Positions 1 to 9,738 are shown, counted from the first letter of the stretch. The stretch is 14,484 bases of DNA from Strigomonas culicis (GCA_000482145.1 AUXH01000493.1:1-14484), one strand, 5' to 3'. Made by a program: numbers and translations. The notes: generated by a model not told the origin, from the letters alone.

Positions 1-944
1 TTTTTTTCTTTTTCACTTCTTTTTTTCTTTTTCTTTTAAAAAATCTCTTTTTAAAGCACAAAAAATATTTATTTGAATGCTCGTTTCTTTATCATTATTT
101 GTTGTTATTAATTATGCGTGTTTTTATATATGTTACAGTATCATTTGATTATGTATAAGAATTCACTCACGTTGATGGTAAGGACTCTCGTTATGTTTCT
201 TTTTTTAAAAAAAAATGTGTGTGTGTGTGATGCTTCTCTATCGTACCTTCTGCTTCTGCATGCATGCATTGTCTCTCCCTCTGTATTTTTCTGTCTATGT
301 TCTTTAATAGTATACTGTATTTTAGGTTCTGGGTTCTTTTTTTTTTGATATTTTGATCCTCTTTTTACGGATTTCTGAGGCATTTAGCCCTCATTTATTT
401 ATTTATTTTTATTTTTGATATATTTTATTATTATTATTATTATTATTTCTTTCCGTATCCGTATCTAGCACAGTTGATTGTTGTTTTTGTTTCTCTCGTA
501 TACAAACACAACTGAGCCTCTATAGGTACTTTCGAGCATTCCTCTTATTCCTTCATAATATTTTTTTTTCTTTCCCTCGGGCGCTCGTGTGCCTACAACA
601 TAGAGAAGAGAGAAATAATAGCTAAAGAACTTTGTTTCATTGCTTTTTGTCTGTTTCTTTTTTCTCTTTTGTTTGTTAAAAGTGGTATATCAAGAGTCAT
701 CGCCAACATCTGTATTATCCATTGGGGGGAAGAATAATAGTAATAATAATAATAATAGGACTATACTGCACATAATTACATCACCCTTCTTTTAGAAACC
801 TACACAAAACGATCTTTTTTTTTTCATTATTTGATCAAAGGGAAAAAAGCAAACATACGTATCTAAGAGTACTTTTCTCCATAGTGATAGTATTATATTA
901 ATACTATTCCTTTTCATTCCTCTAGCTGATCGGGACACACGCCT
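1..944. other. AT-rich non-coding spacer
   Basis: This stretch holds no supportable gene. It is dominated by T and A runs and simple repeats: (TG)7 at 216-229, (TTA)7 at 425-445 and (TAA)5 at 741-755. Its open frames encode Phe/Leu/Lys-rich low-complexity peptides, with none of the GC-rich codon use of the genes to the right. It most likely contains the 3' UTR of an upstream gene outside the window, followed by the intergenic and 5' UTR sequence of the gene starting at 945. I see no tRNA box pattern or other RNA gene. Confidence 0.75.
901..925 (+). promoter_or_regulatory. Probable trans-splice acceptor for the HECT ligase gene
   Basis: A pyrimidine-rich stretch at about 906-923 ends in AG at 924-925, the last AG before the ATG at 945. 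This would leave a 19-base genomic 5' UTR after spliced-leader addition. An alternative AG lies at 883-884. The call rests on the kinetoplastid rule that the first AG after a polypyrimidine tract is normally used. Confidence 0.55.
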
Positions 945-3900
945 ATGAGCCATAGCGCGAAGGCAGCGGCGGTGGCGGGGAGCGCCACCCCGCCCCCCGC
1001 GCTGCACGAAACGGTGCGAAAAGAGCTGGTGAGCTCGACAGAAGGGGAGTTTGCCTGCATCGCCTCGGGCTACCTCACCTACAGGGACTACCTTTTCGTC
1101 GCCTCCGTGATGAAGGAGATCTCGTCCCTCGTGCTGCTCGGCGATGAGCACTTCGAGGAGGCGTCCACGCAGCTGCGCGAGAAATCCGTCCAGAACATCC
1201 CACCCATGGCACCCGACACGGCCGGCGGCGAGGCCACGCGGCAGCGCAGTGACTGGACCAAGATGTACAAGGTGGTAACCGAGTTCAGTATTCTGGATAT
1301 TGTGCTGAAGGACAGCACGTCTCGCCGGAACAAGGCCGGCGCGCGCCGCAAGACGCTGTCGGAGGAGCCCCGGCGCCCCATGAGGAGCAACCTCTACGAG
1401 GAGAGCGCCTGCTCGTCGGACAGCGACGCGTACCCGGCGACGGAGCAAAGTGTGTCGCCGAGGGATGCCGTTCTCAAGACCCCGGCAGGGACCGATGACA
1501 CCGGCGCGCTCTCCTTCATGAGCGGCATTGACGACACGAAGAGCCGTCCGGACCCGCCCACCAGCAGCAGCACACTGCACATCTCGCGGGAGCAGATCAA
1601 GCGGATCACCGAGATGGATGACGTGCTCGAGTACTTTTTAGAAATCGCGAGGGACACGCTGCCGGCGCACATTTACAAGAAGACGCGCGTGATGCCGGCG
1701 ACGGCGGTGCTGGAGTACATTATCATGTCCTCCTGCAGCCACAGCGACGACGGCATGAAGGACGCGGTGCCCGGCACATCGCCGCTGAGCCGCGTGAGCG
1801 TCGTGAGTCTGCCCTTCGCGAGCGACGAACTCATCTCACAGGAGGCGGCGGCGCAGAGCCTGCAGGGCCTCAAGAACCTCATTGACAGCACGCAAAAGAT
1901 TTCGTACAAGTACACGGAGCGGTTCGTCAAGTCGCTGCCGTTTGGCATTCACACCCGCATGGCGCAGGGCTACCTGGCGCCGGAGGTGCCCATCCACGCG
2001 CCCTTCCTCTCCTGCGGCGTCCACACCTCGCGTCGGAAGGAGTTCTTCGTGCCGCTCGCGACGCGCGTGAAGCTGCTCGCGAACACGTACAGCTTCACCT
2101 CCTCGGAGGAGATCCTCATCTGTATGAGCCAGCTGTCCAACTTCATGTCCAACATGATCTCCTCCTTCGCCATCGCGGCCCTCCTCGCCTGCGTGGACCG
2201 CATACAGCGCATGCGGGCGCTGCAGCACTACCTGCAGCAGGTCGACAGCGACACGAGCATGCGCAGCCTCCTCGCCGACGTGGATGGGATCGACCTCACC
2301 GCGGACGGCTTTGAGCGCTTCGCGAAGCACTTCTGCAAGATGTACTCCAAGCAGTGCGCCAAGCAGCTCAACTCCATCCGGCGGCGCTTCCCGAACGTGT
2401 TCATCTGTAGCATGCTCGGCCCCGCCGCCCACACGCCCGCCGCGCCGGGGGAGGATGACCTCACGGAGGACACGAACGAGGGGTCGGACGAGATCCAGCG
2501 GCCTGGTGTCCTGCACGTCGCGGTGTCGATGGCGGCGAAGCTGATGCATCTCTTCGCCGGCGGCCTCGGCACCATCGCGGCCGACGACCGCCGTGGCTTT
2601 CTCAAGGAGACGCTGGATTACTGCGTGGGCCACGTGAGCGCGCAGCAGCGCAGCGGCAGCCTCCCCTTCCCGCAGCTCTTCTTCGAGCCCAAGGAGACGC
2701 TCACGGACGACGTGGCGCTGTCCGACGCGATGCACATCTGCGCAGCCTCGCGGCTGACGCTCATCGCCAAGACGATGGGGCTGGAGGCGTCGCGCGAGCA
2801 CGAGGGCGTCGTCGCCGACGCCCGCGCGTGCGCGGCGGCGTGGCGCGTCTTCTTCCAGTACTGCGGCCTGCTGCCCTTCGGCACGTGCCCGCCGGAGATG
2901 GGAAACTGGATTCGGCTGCTGCCGCTCTACGCCTTCGACGACGAGGCCAAGTCGACGCTGCTGTACGTCCACGCGGTGCTGTCGCGGCAGCAGACGCTCA
3001 CGCTCGCACCCGTGATGCGCGAGAACGTGCTGCAGTCCGCGAACGTGCTGCTGCACCGCTGCCTGCCCCCACGCGAGGCCACGCGGCCGCCGCCGTCGTC
3101 GTCGCGCGGCGGCGACGGCGCGGAGGAGCGCCACGCAGACCCCGTCAGCAGTCTCCTCGACCCCATCTTTGCGACGCGCGAGCATGGGCGCGAGATGGCG
3201 GAGCACGGACAGGGGCCGCGCCGCGAGCTGTATGAGCTGTGCGCCGCCGAGAGCACGGACCGCTACCTCCCCACTGTCAACCTCGGCCGCCTCGTCCGCG
3301 GCCGCGTCGTGCGCAGGGACGAACTCGACCTCCTCATTGCCGCGTCGCGCTGCCGCTACGGCAGCGGTGCCGCCGCCGACAGGGACGACCAGCTCCGGGA
3401 GGCCGCGCAGTACAACCAGAACATTGTGCTGCTCTGCTCCTGGCGGCGGCGCGTCAGCTCCTACTCCATGATCCACGCCGGCGACGTGGTGTGCCTCGAG
3501 CTCGAGAAGAACGGCGGCGCGGATGCCCCGGACCTGCAGCTGAACGAGCCGACGCCCATCCGGGACGGCTGCCGGTCCCCGCGACCGAAGGAGAAGAACC
3601 CGAACAGCATCTACCGCACCAAGCTGGGCTCCGTCTCCACGGGCCTCTACCCCGTTTCCGAGTGCAGCACGAACTACGAGCGCGACACCCTCATGGCGCG
3701 CGCGACGGGCTACTACGACAACCAGGACTCCCGCATGCTCGCGAGCAGCGCGCAGAGCCCCCTGAGCTGCTCCGCGAGCTACGGCACCACGGGGACCGAC
3801 CCGCGCCGACGCGAGGGGGCGTTGCTGAAGCAGCAGCGCCGCACGTCAGACGCGGACCAGCTCTTCGTCGTGGACAGCGCCTTTGACAACGAGCTGCTGG

Positions 3901-6776
3901 TGCCGGAGGTGGACGGCCCGCGCACGCCGCTGTCCGCCGGCGACCCCCTCTTCCGCTCACGCGTGCTGAGCGACGAGAAGCTCGGGGCTATCCTCGGCAA
4001 GCCGTCAAGCTCGGTCAGCCTGGAGCTGGAGGGCGCGGTCGGCCGCCGCAGCCGCGTCGTCAGCATGGCGGTCGTGAGCGAGCAGAACCAACAGGTGGAC
4101 ATCGCGAGCTGCGCGATCAGCTCCACGCTGGACATGACGAAGCTCTATTGCCTCTTCGTGGACGAGGTGCACGCCGTCGGCACGAGCGCGAGCGACTCCG
4201 GCAACGAGTACCTGCTCATTCTGCGGCCCGCCTCCGACCGCTGCCGCGACCCGTCGCCGCTTCTCTGCGGGGCGGTGCCGAGCGGCATGGACCACGTGCT
4301 GCTGGGGCCGTCGGACGTGAAGAATCTCTACCACTGCCGCCGCGCCATGCCGCCCTTCCTGATGGAGCCGAACCGCCGCTACGCGTGGACGAACCCGCAG
4401 TTCAAATCGAACACGCCCGCGATGGAGGCCAGCACGAACAACAACAGCGTCATCACGATGGACATCAATAGCAACCTGCTGCTCTCGCCCTCCATAATGG
4501 TGCCCAGCTCCAGCCACGCGGAGATCCCCTTCACTCTCGGGTGGCTCATCGGCAACGCGCTTGCGAACGGCGTCGTGTTCCAGGCGCCCATCGCGCCGCT
4601 CGCCTTCCGGCTGCTCGCGCGCGCCATCACGTACGAGGAGCCCATCGCGAAGATGACCCTCAGCCCCGGCGACCTCAATCTCATATGTCCCCAGTGGACC
4701 GCCTACGCGCTGCAGATCGCGCTGCAGCACCCGCAGGTCGTCCTGCAGGGCGCGGGGGTGCAGGACGCGAACCAGGTGACGCGGCCGATGGTGCACCAGC
4801 TGCTGCAGCGGCTCGTGTCGGAGCTCGTCTGGAACATGGAGGGCGGCAAGGACACCAGCTGCGCCTTCTGGGAGGACGTGCTCCGCGGTCTGCGCGACAC
4901 CTCCGTCGTGAGGACGCCGCTCTTCTCTAGCTGCTGCGCGCGGGTGCTGCGGTCCGTCCTGTGCGGCCGCATGGACAACGCGAGGCGCAGCTTCTCCTTC
5001 AAGGAGTACTTTCTTTTCCACTTCGACGACAACGTCGCGAACTACGTGTACTGCAAGGAGATCTGCAAGTGGACGGTGCACTGCATGGAGCAGTACTTCA
5101 GTGTGGAGGAGAAGCGGCTGCTGCTGCGCTTCATCACGGGGCGGTCGCTGCTGCCGCACAAGATGCACAGCGAGGTGCTGCACATCCAGTTCCGCCCGCT
5201 GGAGCTCGTCCAGTCGGAGGACTGCGGGCGCCTGACGCGGCGGCTGCCCACCTCGCACACGTGCGATAACACGCTGGAGATTCCCAACTACCTCGACGCC
5301 CTGCTCGTCGCGCCGACGACGCGCTACGCGAAGGAGAACCTCATCCGCACGACGAGTGACGCGCACAAGAAGAGATCGCGCCGCGTCATTGTGCCGAGCG
5401 ACTTCACAACGGCGTGGGCGGAGCTGTCGAAGGAAGAGCGCCTGAGCGTGCAGCACAAGTACGAGAGTCTGCTCGCGACGCGGCTGCTCACCGCCATGTA
5501 CGAGTCGAACGGCTACAACGAGGTGGTGGTCTTTCTGCCGCCGACGGAGGCCGCGGAGGGGGTGCGGCGGCAGCTCAGCATCTCCGGCGCCAGCAAGGTA
5601 AGCAGCGAGGGTGGGCACTGCGCGCGCAGCCTGCTCGCGCGCCTCGCGTGCCTCTCCATCCCGCACAGCCTGGAGCTGAAGAGTCCGGTGAACCTCGTGA
5701 CGCCGGGGACGGGCGCGTACAGCGACTCGTCGCCGCTCGGCGTCGAGTCGGGGCGCAGCGACAGCAACTGCAGCAACACACCGGAGAGCACGCGCACGAA
5801 GCGCCTCACGTCCTCCGTCGTCATCGACGCGGAGCCCGGCGCGAACTTCTACCGCCTGGTGCGGCAGGCGGAGAAGGCCGGCGGCGACGGCTTCGAGGAG
5901 CAGCTGCAGGCGAAGAACAACAACCTGAGCGGCGGCAAGCGTCACTCGTCGCACGTGCCGTCGGGCCCGGGGCCCATGATGCGGCACGACCCCATCGAGC
6001 GCATCGAGATGCCGCCGTCCACGCCGGCCGCCTTCGCGGCGGGCCCCTTCACGGACAAGGGCCGCGCGTCGCTCGCGCAGTCGGCGGGCCGGCCCTCCAT
6101 GCTGGACCGCCGCAGCCTCCCCTTCGCGCCCATGTCGCCCACGTCCGACGCGGCGGTGCACCAGGCGCTGCTGGAGGCGCAGCTGCGCCACACGGTGCCG
6201 GTCGGCACCGCGGACGGCACGCTCCCGGTCCCGCCGCCGCCGCCGCCCGACGCGGGCGCCACACACACCCTCACCGCCGCGAGCTTCAACTTCAGCCGCC
6301 CGCAGTCCGCCGTCGCGCCGAAGGCGCCGCCGACGGAGGCGCCCGAGCCGCCGTTGCGGCAGGAGTCGTCGCGGGTACAGGTGCAGTCGCCGCCGCGCGA
6401 CGGCGGCGACGAGCGCGGCCCGGACAGTGAAAAGGAGCAGCGCCTGCGGCAGTCCCTCTACGTGCTGCCGCAGGCCTTCACCCCGTCGCGCGAGGGGGAC
6501 AGTCACAACACCAGCATGGGCGACAGCCAGCAAAGGGCCACCGGGGCCCTGCCGCTGCTGTCGCCGCCGCAGAAGCCCAACAAGGCCCGTCGCGGGGTGG
6601 TGAAGAAGCGGATGCCGGATAGCCTGCGGGAGCTGCAGCACGCGCTGAAGAACGCGAAGTTCACGGTGCCGACTGGTGACGAGGAGGCCGATGAGGAGTG
6701 CAGCTCGACGCGCGCGACAAGCCAGGTACGCAAGTCGGTGGACGAGGCCATTTTAGAGCTATTCCCGTACACGTAA
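945..6776 (+). CDS. HECT-type E3 ubiquitin ligase with long C-terminal extension
   Basis: A protein of 1943 residues, predicted to take ubiquitin from an E2 onto a catalytic cysteine and pass it to a substrate. The HECT domain covers roughly residues 1065-1470. An N-lobe segment FTLGWLIGNAL starts at 1196, MTLSPGDLNLICP at 1237 matches the HECT 'tleDL...dP' element, and W1376 leads into FITG at 1396-1399. The C-lobe motif LPTSHTCDNTLEIPNY contains the presumed active-site Cys1440. The N-terminal thousand residues have helical-looking stretches (about 220-490) and Ser/Arg-rich linkers but no domain I recognise. HECT domains normally end the protein; here about 470 residues follow. These begin with a possibly folded piece (about 1483-1548) and then become low complexity, including a run of six prolines near 1763-1768. 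The ATG at 945 is the first after the likely splice acceptor. Substrate and subfamily are unknown. The HECT call is firm; N-lobe boundaries are approximate. Confidence 0.87.
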   Translation: MSHSAKAAAVAGSATPPPALHETVRKELVSSTEGEFACIASGYLTYRDYLFVASVMKEISSLVLLGDEHFEEASTQLREKSVQNIPPMAPDTAGGEATRQRSDWTKMYKVVTEFSILDIVLKDSTSRRNKAGARRKTLSEEPRRPMRSNLYEESACSSDSDAYPATEQSVSPRDAVLKTPAGTDDTGALSFMSGIDDTKSRPDPPTSSSTLHISREQIKRITEMDDVLEYFLEIARDTLPAHIYKKTRVMPATAVLEYIIMSSCSHSDDGMKDAVPGTSPLSRVSVVSLPFASDELISQEAAAQSLQGLKNLIDSTQKISYKYTERFVKSLPFGIHTRMAQGYLAPEVPIHAPFLSCGVHTSRRKEFFVPLATRVKLLANTYSFTSSEEILICMSQLSNFMSNMISSFAIAALLACVDRIQRMRALQHYLQQVDSDTSMRSLLADVDGIDLTADGFERFAKHFCKMYSKQCAKQLNSIRRRFPNVFICSMLGPAAHTPAAPGEDDLTEDTNEGSDEIQRPGVLHVAVSMAAKLMHLFAGGLGTIAADDRRGFLKETLDYCVGHVSAQQRSGSLPFPQLFFEPKETLTDDVALSDAMHICAASRLTLIAKTMGLEASREHEGVVADARACAAAWRVFFQYCGLLPFGTCPPEMGNWIRLLPLYAFDDEAKSTLLYVHAVLSRQQTLTLAPVMRENVLQSANVLLHRCLPPREATRPPPSSSRGGDGAEERHADPVSSLLDPIFATREHGREMAEHGQGPRRELYELCAAESTDRYLPTVNLGRLVRGRVVRRDELDLLIAASRCRYGSGAAADRDDQLREAAQYNQNIVLLCSWRRRVSSYSMIHAGDVVCLELEKNGGADAPDLQLNEPTPIRDGCRSPRPKEKNPNSIYRTKLGSVSTGLYPVSECSTNYERDTLMARATGYYDNQDSRMLASSAQSPLSCSASYGTTGTDPRRREGALLKQQRRTSDADQLFVVDSAFDNELLVPEVDGPRTPLSAGDPLFRSRVLSDEKLGAILGKPSSSVSLELEGAVGRRSRVVSMAVVSEQNQQVDIASCAISSTLDMTKLYCLFVDEVHAVGTSASDSGNEYLLILRPASDRCRDPSPLLCGAVPSGMDHVLLGPSDVKNLYHCRRAMPPFLMEPNRRYAWTNPQFKSNTPAMEASTNNNSVITMDINSNLLLSPSIMVPSSSHAEIPFTLGWLIGNALANGVVFQAPIAPLAFRLLARAITYEEPIAKMTLSPGDLNLICPQWTAYALQIALQHPQVVLQGAGVQDANQVTRPMVHQLLQRLVSELVWNMEGGKDTSCAFWEDVLRGLRDTSVVRTPLFSSCCARVLRSVLCGRMDNARRSFSFKEYFLFHFDDNVANYVYCKEICKWTVHCMEQYFSVEEKRLLLRFITGRSLLPHKMHSEVLHIQFRPLELVQSEDCGRLTRRLPTSHTCDNTLEIPNYLDALLVAPTTRYAKENLIRTTSDAHKKRSRRVIVPSDFTTAWAELSKEERLSVQHKYESLLATRLLTAMYESNGYNEVVVFLPPTEAAEGVRRQLSISGASKVSSEGGHCARSLLARLACLSIPHSLELKSPVNLVTPGTGAYSDSSPLGVESGRSDSNCSNTPESTRTKRLTSSVVIDAEPGANFYRLVRQAEKAGGDGFEEQLQAKNNNLSGGKRHSSHVPSGPGPMMRHDPIERIEMPPSTPAAFAAGPFTDKGRASLAQSAGRPSMLDRRSLPFAPMSPTSDAAVHQALLEAQLRHTVPVGTADGTLPVPPPPPPDAGATHTLTAASFNFSRPQSAVAPKAPPTEAPEPPLRQESSRVQVQSPPRDGGDERGPDSEKEQRLRQSLYVLPQAFTPSREGDSHNTSMGDSQQRATGALPLLSPPQKPNKARRGVVKKRMPDSLRELQHALKNAKFTVPTGDEEADEECSSTRATSQVRKSVDEAILELFPYT

Positions 6777-7376
6777 ATCAACCTACGCGCGCGCGCGCAC
6801 ACATATGCACACAGTGAAGCCACTAAAGAAAAAAAAGAGGAAAACAAAAAGAAAAAAAACGAGCTGCGCCACTGAGGGCAAGCACTCGTAAATCATTCTC
6901 GTGGCAACCGTGGAGGAGGGATCGCAACACGATGTCAGTGTTGGTATTTGTTTTCTACAGATGTAAATATGTAATACTATTCGTTCGATAATCTTTTGAA
7001 GTTGAATTGGATTCTTTTTTTTTTGAATTTCGACTTCTAGAATACATAAATAAATGCACATGAGAGAACAAAATGAAAAAGAGAGAGATGACTCCTTCAA
7101 AGGGAAATATATTTAAAAAAAAAAAGCATAGAAGAGGGAAAACATTCCTTTTTGTTTCTTTCCCTCATATATAATTTAATTTGATTTGCTTCCCTGAGAA
7201 AACTGTCTCTTTCTCTTTTTCTTTAAAAAAAAAATAGAAACGACAAATTGTTCTTCTTTTCGTATCTGTTTATTTATTCTTCTTCAAAAAAAAAAATGTC
7301 TGCATCGTATTTCCCTTCATCTTCATTAAATTGATTCATTTAAGCAAACACGCGCTTTTTTTTTAATTGTTTTTTT

Positions 7377-7392
7377 GTTTGTTTGTTTGTTT
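7377..7392. repeat. (GTTT)4 microsatellite
   Basis: Four perfect tandem copies of GTTT in the AT-rich spacer, flanked by further T-rich sequence. It is ordinary simple-sequence DNA for this kind of spacer, with no known role. Confidence 0.9.
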
Positions 7393-7968
7393 GCTTTGGT
7401 GTGTGTATTCGTGGTATTTTTCTTTTTCTTACATAATAACAGCGTCTAACAAATGGTCTTCAACGTATATACTCGTTTTTCTCTTTTCTTTTTTGATGTT
7501 GTTAGTAAATGTTTGAACACACTGCTTTTGTGGCTAATTGTATGACCAATGAAAATGTAAAAGAGAAAAAAGAGACGTATTAATTGCGTGTCTTGATTGG
7601 TTATTATATTTCTTTTTTGCTCTTCGCTTTTATTTTATATATATTTTATATTGGACTACATGAATACGGAATGAATACAATAAAAAAAAATATGTCCATC
7701 AACGTATTGAAACGATATACCTCTCATATGTAACTGTACTTTTTGTTTTCATTCTTATCATTGTTATCACATAAACAAAAAAAGAAATGGATAATATCCT
7801 GCACTTATGGACTCTCTTTGATCTCGTTGTTCTTTATGTACATATTCCTCTTGTCACTCCTCTACACTTTTTCTGTACTTTTCTCGCGCAGTTTTATATT
7901 TATTATTTTTTTTATTATCTATAGAACAATCACATCATTAGTAAAATCAAATCATAATTATCATTAAC

Positions 7969-8014
7969 TGTTTTTTTTCTTTTTCTCTAACCATTGCTTG
8001 CTTGTGAAGCTGAG
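7969..8014 (+). promoter_or_regulatory. Polypyrimidine tract and trans-splice acceptor for the reductase gene
   Basis: A nearly pure pyrimidine tract covers about 7969-7988. The first AG after it is at 8008-8009, with another at 8013-8014. Either gives a genomic 5' UTR of 31-36 bases before the ATG at 8046. The position of these AGs decides the start: frame sequence before about 8010, including the TTG at 7998, would be removed from the mature mRNA. Confidence 0.65.
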
Positions 8015-8045
8015 ACGCACCACATCCACACCGAACCTCATCGCA

Positions 8046-8975
8046 ATGCTGAACTATCTCCTGACGGGGCTCGTCCTCGCCGTGTCCGCGTACCTGTACC
8101 TGCAGTTCGCCGGCGGCAAGTCGGTGAAGATCGCGCTGAAGCCTGGCACGTGGGTCCAGTGGCCGCTGCAGGAGCGCATCCAGGTCTCGCACGACTCCTA
8201 CATCTTCCGCTTCGCGCTGCCGTCGCCGGACCACGTGCTCGGCCTGCCGATCGGCCAGCACATCGCGATCCGCGCGCTGTGCACGACCGGTGCGAAGGCG
8301 GAGACGGTGCAGCACAGCTATACGCCCATCAGCAGCGACGATGACAAGGGCCACGTCGACTTCCTGGTGAAGGTGTATCTGCCGAACGAGCAGTTCCCGC
8401 ACGGCGGCCGCCTCACGCAACACCTGCTGCACCTGAAGGTCGGGGAGACCGCCGACTTCAGCGGGCCCAAGGGCCGCTTCGAGTACCTCGGCAAGGGGCA
8501 GGTGCAGCTGACGCCGCCCGGCGTGAACAAGGCCCCGGTGCGCCGCAAGATCCGCGCGTTTGTGTGCTGCGCCGGCGGCAGCGGCATCACGCCCATCATG
8601 CAGGTAATGCGCGCCGTCGTGAAGCACCGCGCGGACGGCGACGAGACGAAGGTCTTTCTCATCGACGCGAACAAGGACGAGGATGACATTCTCATGCGCG
8701 AGGAGCTGGACGCGGCGAGCGCGAAGGACCCGGAACACACCCACGTGTGGCACACGCTCAGCCAGAGCGTGCCGGAGGGTTGGAAATACGACGCCGGCTA
8801 CGTGACGGAGGCGATGTGCCGCAAGCACCTCATCGACTTCACCGCACCCGACTGCCCGTACAAGAAGGACGAGGTGCTCGCGCTCATCTGCGGACCCCCG
8901 CCGATGGAGAAGCTCGCCGTGAAGCCCAACCTGGAGAAGCTCGGTTTTACAGCGGAGAACATGTTCACCTTCTAA
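8046..8975 (+). CDS. NADH-cytochrome b5 reductase, membrane-anchored
   Basis: A 309-residue FAD enzyme that moves electrons from NADH to cytochrome b5, supporting steps such as fatty-acid desaturation and sterol synthesis at the ER or mitochondrial outer membrane. Residues 4-21 form a hydrophobic N-terminal anchor, as in vertebrate and yeast family members. The FAD-binding domain follows, with HSYTPIS at 90-96 and GGRLTQHL at 120-127. The NADH-binding domain has AGGSGITP at 176-183 and CGPPPM at 282-287. The protein ends in MFTF, like the aromatic C-terminus of the animal enzymes. Length matches the family. One oddity: the FAD motif normally reads RxYTP, and here His90 replaces the Arg. The ATG at 8046 was chosen because it is the first after the likely splice site and starts directly at the membrane anchor. 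Which paralogue of the family this is cannot be told from sequence alone. Confidence 0.93.
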   Translation: MLNYLLTGLVLAVSAYLYLQFAGGKSVKIALKPGTWVQWPLQERIQVSHDSYIFRFALPSPDHVLGLPIGQHIAIRALCTTGAKAETVQHSYTPISSDDDKGHVDFLVKVYLPNEQFPHGGRLTQHLLHLKVGETADFSGPKGRFEYLGKGQVQLTPPGVNKAPVRRKIRAFVCCAGGSGITPIMQVMRAVVKHRADGDETKVFLIDANKDEDDILMREELDAASAKDPEHTHVWHTLSQSVPEGWKYDAGYVTEAMCRKHLIDFTAPDCPYKKDEVLALICGPPPMEKLAVKPNLEKLGFTAENMFTF

Positions 8976-9187
8976 ACAAACAAACAAAAAAACGAACGGG
9001 GGGTATCTGTATATCAATAAATAAAAGAAGCCGGTAAAGAAAACACACACACATACACATACATGCCATACAGAAAAGAACATGATTCTCTTTCTGTTTT
9101 CGTTTTTCCCCTTCATCTTCCGCTATATTGTTCTATGCGGGCTGATTCTGTATTGTATGGAGAGAGCCGTTTTTTTCCTTGTTTCCG

Positions 9188-9201
9188 TGTCCCTTTGGAC
9201 A
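9188..9201. repeat. Short hairpin, copy 1 (TGTCC-CTTT-GGACA)
   Basis: A perfect 5-bp inverted repeat, TGTCC and GGACA, around a 4-base loop, followed by GTTC. A close relative with the same stem, loop size and trailing GTTC lies at 12102-12117 in the spacer after the next gene. Both would fall in transcribed untranslated sequence. The structure is seen directly; any function is unknown. Confidence 0.5.
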
Positions 9202-9692
9202 GTTCCAACATATTTACTTTTTTTTTTCTGATTCTTTTCTTTTGTTTTCGCTCTCTGTTTTCTGTTACTTTCATAGCAACTTCATTTGTTTATTAATTTA
9301 CTCTAACTGTTCGTTAATTGCATATCAACTCTGTCATGCAAGCACAAAAGATTTATCGGTAAAGAAACTTAAAAAAATGAGAAGATAGCTGTCTTATTCG
9401 GGTATTTATATACAAAAGAAAAAGAGGGAGAAAGGCACTACAGATAATAGATCTGAGTGCTTTCTTTTTCCTCTCTTTTTCTCTTATGTTGCTCACTCCT
9501 TTCAAAAAAAAAAATGTCATCTTTCGTACCTCTCCTACTATTTTTCTTTTAGCTATTCTGTTTCAAGAATAAATCAATAATAAAAAAACATCAAAATTAC
9601 TTTTTTTTTTATATAGTTATATAATCTCTCTTATAAATCCTCTTTTCTTGTAATATATACTTGTTTTCTTTTTTCGTATTCCTATTGAATAG

Positions 9693-9738
9693 TTTTTTTC
9701 CCTTTTTTTTCTATTTTTTCTTTTTTTTTTTGTAATAG
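9693..9738 (+). promoter_or_regulatory. Polypyrimidine tract and splice acceptor for the 9743 gene
   Basis: An almost uninterrupted T/C tract runs from 9693 to 9731. The first AG after it is at 9737-9738, only four bases before the ATG at 9743. If used, the mature 5' UTR would be the spliced leader plus four genomic bases. An AG upstream of the tract at 9691-9692 would instead leave the T-rich tract in the 5' UTR and is less likely. Confidence 0.55.

Larger units (their letters stand above)
6777..8045. other. AT-rich intergenic spacer (3' UTR / 5' UTR)
   Basis: About 1.27 kb between the HECT gene and the reductase gene. It starts with a CG/CA dinucleotide stretch (about 6785-6812) just after the stop, then becomes AT-rich with many A and T runs and a (GTTT)4 run at 7377-7392. 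No frame here has the GC-rich coding composition of the flanking genes. It should contain the HECT 3' UTR and poly(A) site and the splice signals of the next gene. No RNA gene is recognisable. Confidence 0.7.

Noticed and set aside
118..348. Small + strand frame in the left spacer
   Set aside because: It encodes Phe/Leu/Val runs from T-rich and TG-repeat DNA and has no gene-like codon use.
1836..3476. Long open frame on the minus strand inside the HECT gene (546 codons)
   Set aside because: Its product is Arg/Ala/Val/His-rich without any domain, as expected for the antisense of GC3-rich codons, and the + strand frame carries recognisable HECT motifs.
4005..6641. 878-codon minus-strand frame opposite the HECT domain
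   Set aside because: It is antisense to the HECT motifs, has very biased composition and no recognisable motif; open antisense frames are common opposite GC-rich genes.
7998..8045. TTG start adding 16 residues to the reductase
   Set aside because: TTG is not a normal nuclear start in these organisms, and the position precedes the likely splice acceptor at 8008-8014.
7947..9116. Minus-strand frame opposite the reductase gene
   Set aside because: The + strand encodes an unmistakable cytochrome b5 reductase; the antisense product is low complexity and extends into AT-rich spacer.
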